DNA of 9,524 nucleotides from Chloroflexota bacterium (GTDB lineage Bacteria; Chloroflexota; UBA4733), in NCBI GenBank assembly GCA_023381895.1, contig JAMCTA010000068.1:1-9524 (forward strand), given 5' to 3'. A program made the position numbers and the translations under genes. This document shows positions 6,416 to 9,524 of the stretch, piece after piece. How positions within the stretch are numbered: the stretch's first letter is position 1; the number at the start of each line of letters is the position of its first letter. The notes beneath the pieces were generated by a model. The model saw nothing but the letters and a program-made list of their open reading frames with translations, was not told the origin of the DNA and did no database searches.

Positions 6416-7570
6416 ATGGCGGAGGGGACGGAACGGGCGGTCCCCGACTTCTCCTCGCGCCCGTTGCTGGTCTTCTGGGAGACGACCCGAGCCTGCATGC
6501 TTCGCTGTCGCCACTGCCGGGCCTCGGCGATACCGCAGCCGCTGCCTGGTGAGCTCTCGACCGCGGAGGGGCGGCAGTTGCTGGACGACCTAGCCAGGTT
6601 TGGCCGGCCTCATCCTATCCTGGTCCTGACCGGGGGTGACTGCCTGATGCGCCCTGACATCTACGAGCTGGGCGGGTACGCCCGCGGCCTCGGCTTGCCG
6701 GTTGCGGTCTCGCCTTCGGTCACGCCTCGCCTGGACGAGACCGCTATGGTCAGGCTCCGCGAGCTGGGGATCAAGGTCGCCTCGGTCAGCCTAGACGGAG
6801 CCCGGGCGGCCACCCATGACTCCATTCGAGGTGTCCTCGGGCACTTTGAGGCCACCCTGACCGCCCTCCGTACTCTAGTCGAGCACGGCTTCAAGGTCCA
6901 GGTCAACACCACTGTGATGCGCGACAATGCCGAGGAGCTGGCCGACCTAGCGGCGCTCGTCCAGAGCACGGGCGCCCACATCTGGGAGGTCTTCTTTCTG
7001 GTTGGCGTGGGTCGGGGAGTGGCTACTCGTGAGACCAGCCCCACCGAGAACGAGGACGTCTGCCATTTCCTGGTAGAGGCCTCACGCTACGGATTCGTGG
7101 TACGCACCGTGGAGGCCCCCTTCTTTCGCAGGGTCGCAGCCTGGCGCCGTGCCGCCGCGACCGAGCCGGGCCGCGATTTCAGCCTGGGTCCGCTCTACGC
7201 CCACCTCTCCAGACACCTGCGCGACCTGCTGGGAGAGCCAGGAGAGCGGATGGTGGCCCCCAGTGTCGCGACCAGGGACGGCAAGGGCATAATCTTCGTC
7301 GCCTACGACGGGCAGGTCTACCCCTCGGGCTTCCTCCCCCTTCCGCTTGGCAACGTGCGCTCGCACAGCCTGAGCGAGATCTACCGTGACCATCCGCTAC
7401 TGGGGGCCATACGCTCGTCCCGATTCAGGGGGCGCTGCGGGACCTGCGAGTTCAGCGACCTCTGCGGCGGCTCCCGGGCACGGGCCTTCGCGAGCTGGCA
7501 CGACCCGCTCGCGGAGGATCCCGGCTGCGCCTATCTGCCGGCGGCTGCGCGCCAGGAGGTGAGCCTGTAG
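6416..7570 (+). CDS. Radical SAM/SPASM protein, heme-synthase-like (AhbD/NirJ relative, probably TIGR04053 family)
   Basis: This 384-residue protein has the radical SAM cluster motif C27-x3-C31-x2-C34 after R-P-L-L-V-F-W-E-T-T-R-A. The three Cys bind a 4Fe-4S cluster that cleaves S-adenosylmethionine. L-T-G-G-D (71-75) is the GGE-like SAM-binding motif, and S-V-S-L-D-G (123-128) is the usual later barrel strand. The C-terminal SPASM-type region has C341-G-T-C344, C350-G-G-S-R-A-R and C371, likely ligands of an auxiliary cluster. The position often filled by Cys in SPASM proteins reads V-Y-P-S-G-F, as I recall for this subfamily. Relatives make heme b from Fe-coproporphyrin or heme d1, but the function of this subfamily is not established, and peptide modification remains possible. 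No precursor peptide or other heme gene is nearby. Codon use is distinct: Asp is almost always GAC and AGG/AGA Arg codons are enriched, so transfer from another lineage is possible. Confidence 0.85.
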   Translation: MAEGTERAVPDFSSRPLLVFWETTRACMLRCRHCRASAIPQPLPGELSTAEGRQLLDDLARFGRPHPILVLTGGDCLMRPDIYELGGYARGLGLPVAVSPSVTPRLDETAMVRLRELGIKVASVSLDGARAATHDSIRGVLGHFEATLTALRTLVEHGFKVQVNTTVMRDNAEELADLAALVQSTGAHIWEVFFLVGVGRGVATRETSPTENEDVCHFLVEASRYGFVVRTVEAPFFRRVAAWRRAAATEPGRDFSLGPLYAHLSRHLRDLLGEPGERMVAPSVATRDGKGIIFVAYDGQVYPSGFLPLPLGNVRSHSLSEIYRDHPLLGAIRSSRFRGRCGTCEFSDLCGGSRARAFASWHDPLAEDPGCAYLPAAARQEVSL

Positions 7571-7652
7571 AGCCATGCTCCTGAGGTGGCCGCCGAGGTG
7601 CCATCCGCGTACCTCTAGGTCGGCCTCCTTGAGGAGAGACGGCACAGTTCAC

Positions 7653-7673
7653 CGGAGCCCGTCCGTCGCTCCG
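7653..7673 (-). terminator. Possible terminator hairpin after the ABC permease operon
   Basis: A perfect 6-bp inverted repeat, CGGAGC and GCTCCG, with a 9-base loop lies 7-27 bases past the stop of the minus-strand permease gene. It also lies in the convergent gap after the radical SAM gene, so it could serve both strands. There is no T-run on either side, so the call is weak. Confidence 0.28.
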
Positions 7674-7679
7674 TAAGCG

Positions 7680-8603
7680 CTAGTCCGAGCTGCTGGGATC
7701 GAGCGCGTCCCGAAGTCCATCCCCCACGAAGTTGAGCGCAAGCACCGTGACGAGGATGGCTGCAGTGGGGAAGAGAAAGGTGAAGGCAGCAGTATCGACG
7801 TACTGCCTTGCCGTGCTCAGCATCGTGCCCCACTCTGGGGCCGGGGGCTGGACCCCAAGCCCCAGGAACGATAGCGTCGCCCCAACGAGAATCGCTACCG
7901 GCACGCGCAGCGACGCGTAGACAACGATGGTCGACAGCGCATTGCGGAGCACGTGGTGCACGAGGATGCGCCGGTCGGTTGCTCCGAGAGCCCGGGCAGC
8001 GGTGACGTACTCCCGCTCGCGCAAGCTCAGAACGCTGGCCCGAATCAAACGGACGAACCCTGGAACCTCATTGACCGCGATGGCAATGATCACGTTGGTT
8101 ACACTGGGCCCCAAAGCCGCGACGATGGCAATTGCCAGGAGAATTCCGGGGAAGGCCATCATGATGTCGATCAGCCGCATGAGCACCCCATCAAGGTGCC
8201 GGTAGTATCCGGCCAGGAGTCCGAGGATTGTTCCGGGAATCACGCTGACCGTCACTGCCAGCACCGCGATGGAGAGCGAGATGTGGGCGCCGAACATGAT
8301 ACGACTGAGCTCGTCGCGGCCCAGCTCGTCGGTGCCAAACCAGTGTTGCGCACTGGGCGGCGAGAAACGATGCAGGATATCCTGCCGGCTCCAGCTGTAG
8401 GGCTCGATGGCCGGCGCCAGGATGGCGATGAGCACAACCAGCACGAGAATGACGAGTCCGATGACCGCCAGTGGGTTTCGGAAGAAACGCCGTAGCGTCT
8501 CAAACCGGTTGTCCCGCACCCTCGGTTCAGCACCATTCGCCAGCCGGCCTGCTTCGCTCACAGAAGAGGCGCTCTGCTGCCGGAGACTCTGCTGCGCCAC
8601 CAC
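7680..8603 (-). CDS. ABC transporter permease, DppC/OppC family
   Basis: This 307-residue inner-membrane permease belongs to a peptide/nickel-type importer. A hydrophilic N-terminus (1-40) leads to the first helix (about 45-65, the OppC N-terminal segment). Next is the family signature H-W-F-G-T-D-E-L-G-R-D (87-97) and about five further helices (about 107-132, 140-164, 168-189, 228-250, 272-295). The cytoplasmic EAA loop that docks on the ATPase is Y-V-T-A-A-R-A-L-G-A-T-D (199-210) with H-V-L-R-N-A-L (217-223). F-L-G-L-G-V-Q-P-P (246-254) is also typical. The start may be GTG 8603 or the adjacent GTG 8600; GGAG at 8607-8610 suits 8600 slightly better. It lies 35 bp after the DppB-type gene, as usual in these operons. 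The ATPases and solute-binding protein are not in the window, so the substrate is unknown. Confidence 0.93.
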   Translation of the reverse strand: MVAQQSLRQQSASSVSEAGRLANGAEPRVRDNRFETLRRFFRNPLAVIGLVILVLVVLIAILAPAIEPYSWSRQDILHRFSPPSAQHWFGTDELGRDELSRIMFGAHISLSIAVLAVTVSVIPGTILGLLAGYYRHLDGVLMRLIDIMMAFPGILLAIAIVAALGPSVTNVIIAIAVNEVPGFVRLIRASVLSLREREYVTAARALGATDRRILVHHVLRNALSTIVVYASLRVPVAILVGATLSFLGLGVQPPAPEWGTMLSTARQYVDTAAFTFLFPTAAILVTVLALNFVGDGLRDALDPSSSD

Positions 8604-8638
8604 TCTCTCCGCTTCAGGACACCACTCGAATCCGCCGC

Positions 8639-9524
8639 TTAGCCGAAGCGGATGCGCGGATCGATCACGGTGTAGAGCACATCAACGACGAGGTTTACGA
8701 GAACAAAGGTGAGGGCCACCACGAGCACTGCCCCCTGCACCACCGGGAAATCACGTGACTGGATGGAAAAGATCAGGAGACGGCCAACACCTGGCCACGA
8801 AAAGACCGTCTCCGTGACCACCGCACCGCTCAGAAGATACGCAATCTGCAGCCCCAGCAACGTGATGACCGGGAGCAGCGCATTACGCAGACCGTGACGC
8901 ACAACGACGACCCGCTGGGAGAGTCCTTTCGCATTCGCCGTCCGGATGTAGTCCTGCCGGAGAATGTCCAGCATCGATGCCCGGCCAACGCGCGCGGTCA
9001 CCGCAATCGAGCCGATGCTCAGGGTAAGCGCTGGCAAGATGAGGTGCCGTAAGCCATCCCAAGTCCACGGCGCCCCACCGTAGTCAGCGATGGGGAGCCA
9101 GCCGAGACGGTAGCCAAAGACGAGCTGGAGAAAGAGCCCGACAGCGAATACCGGGGCCGTGATGCCAAGAGCCGAGAGCGCCAGGATGACCTGATCCACC
9201 CAGCTCTGTCGCCGGAGCGCCGCAATCAAGCCCAGAGGAATGGCGACGATCGGCGTGAGCACTGCTGCCGCAAAGGTGAGCTCGATCGTCTTCGGATAGG
9301 CTTCGGCAAGCGCGCTGGTCACCGGCTGCTTGGTGAGGATCGAGCGTCCCAAATCCCCGTGGAGGAGCCGGTCCATGTACCGCAGATACTGCACTGGCAA
9401 TGGCTGGTCCAGCCCGAGCGCGACGTCGATCTCGTGGACCGTTTCTGGTGGTGCATCGGCCCCGGCGATCACCTGGGCCGGATCGCCCGGCACCAGGTGA
9501 ATGATCGAGAACACGAGCACCGAA
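8639..9524 (-). CDS. ABC transporter permease, DppB/OppB family (N-terminus cut off)
   Basis: The gene enters from the right edge; about 20 N-terminal residues, including most of the first helix, are missing. The visible protein begins near V-L-V-F-S-I-I-H-L-V-P-G-D-P-A, which in full-length relatives is the end of helix one. A GTG at 9520 falls inside this helix and is not the likely start. Signatures follow: G-D-L-G-R-S, the EAA loop Y-I-R-T-A-N-A-K-G-L with H-G-L-R-N-A-L-L-P, then F-S-W-P-G-V-G-R-L and R-D-F-P-V-V-Q-G, and the C-terminal D-P-R-I-R-F-G. It pairs with the DppC-type permease downstream to form the membrane channel. Peptides, nickel and some oligosaccharides are transported by this family; nothing here decides among them. 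Confidence 0.93.
   Translation of the reverse strand, partial: SVLVFSIIHLVPGDPAQVIAGADAPPETVHEIDVALGLDQPLPVQYLRYMDRLLHGDLGRSILTKQPVTSALAEAYPKTIELTFAAAVLTPIVAIPLGLIAALRRQSWVDQVILALSALGITAPVFAVGLFLQLVFGYRLGWLPIADYGGAPWTWDGLRHLILPALTLSIGSIAVTARVGRASMLDILRQDYIRTANAKGLSQRVVVVRHGLRNALLPVITLLGLQIAYLLSGAVVTETVFSWPGVGRLLIFSIQSRDFPVVQGAVLVVALTFVLVNLVVDVLYTVIDPRIRFG

Noticed and set aside
7595..7615. GAGGT/ACCTC inverted repeat as terminator of the radical SAM gene
   Set aside because: The stem is only 5 bp with an 11-base loop and no T-run.
7953..8495. 180-residue plus-strand reading frame opposite the DppC-type gene
   Set aside because: It is antisense to a clear permease, is rich in polar residues of no family, and arises from the codon bias of the real gene.
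9518..9520. GTG 9520 as the true start of the DppB-type permease
   Set aside because: It lies within the first membrane helix, and the frame stays open to the window edge, so the gene is simply truncated.

Overview
The window is GC-rich bacterial chromosome with ordinary gene density. GTG starts, a high-GC codon bias, a class B penicillin-binding-protein homologue with an NTF2-like domain, a PknB-like membrane protein and a long-chain prenyl synthase suggest Chloroflexota, most likely a Thermomicrobium/Sphaerobacter-type organism. That placement is an inference from family resemblance, not a search result. I see no tRNA, rRNA, CRISPR array, insertion sequence or phage gene.

Layout. At the left edge, on the minus strand, is the N-terminus of a starch-synthase-like glycosyltransferase (1-212). 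It is divergent from a plus-strand run that starts at 400: a 739-residue lipoprotein with the full architecture of a MecA-type penicillin-binding protein (400-2619); a two-helix membrane protein joined to it by an ATGA overlap (2616-2879); a 186-bp gap with two GC hairpins; a TatD-family metal hydrolase (3066-3833); a long-chain polyprenyl diphosphate synthase (3859-4851); and a membrane protein with a degenerate Ser/Thr kinase domain and a long Ala/Thr/Pro-rich external tail (4939-6330). A good sigma70-type promoter (6331-6360) then precedes a radical SAM/SPASM protein (6416-7570) whose codon use differs from its neighbours. The right end is a convergent minus-strand operon with the two permeases of a peptide/nickel-type ABC importer (7680-8603, and 8639 to the window edge).

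The most notable signal is two inactive-looking members of enzyme families that commonly work together on the cell wall. The PBP homologue has lost the catalytic serine and lysine of SxxK and all of KTG, while its reading frame, fold motifs, lipobox and twin-arginine signal are intact. The kinase-like protein has lost the glycine loop, the VAIK lysine, the HRD aspartate and the DFG motif, yet keeps the topology of a one-pass receptor kinase. Between them is a synthase of the enzyme family that supplies polyprenyl carriers or quinone side chains. A reasonable hypothesis is a non-catalytic envelope scaffold or sensor pair. The sequence shows the motif losses directly; any partnership is inference.
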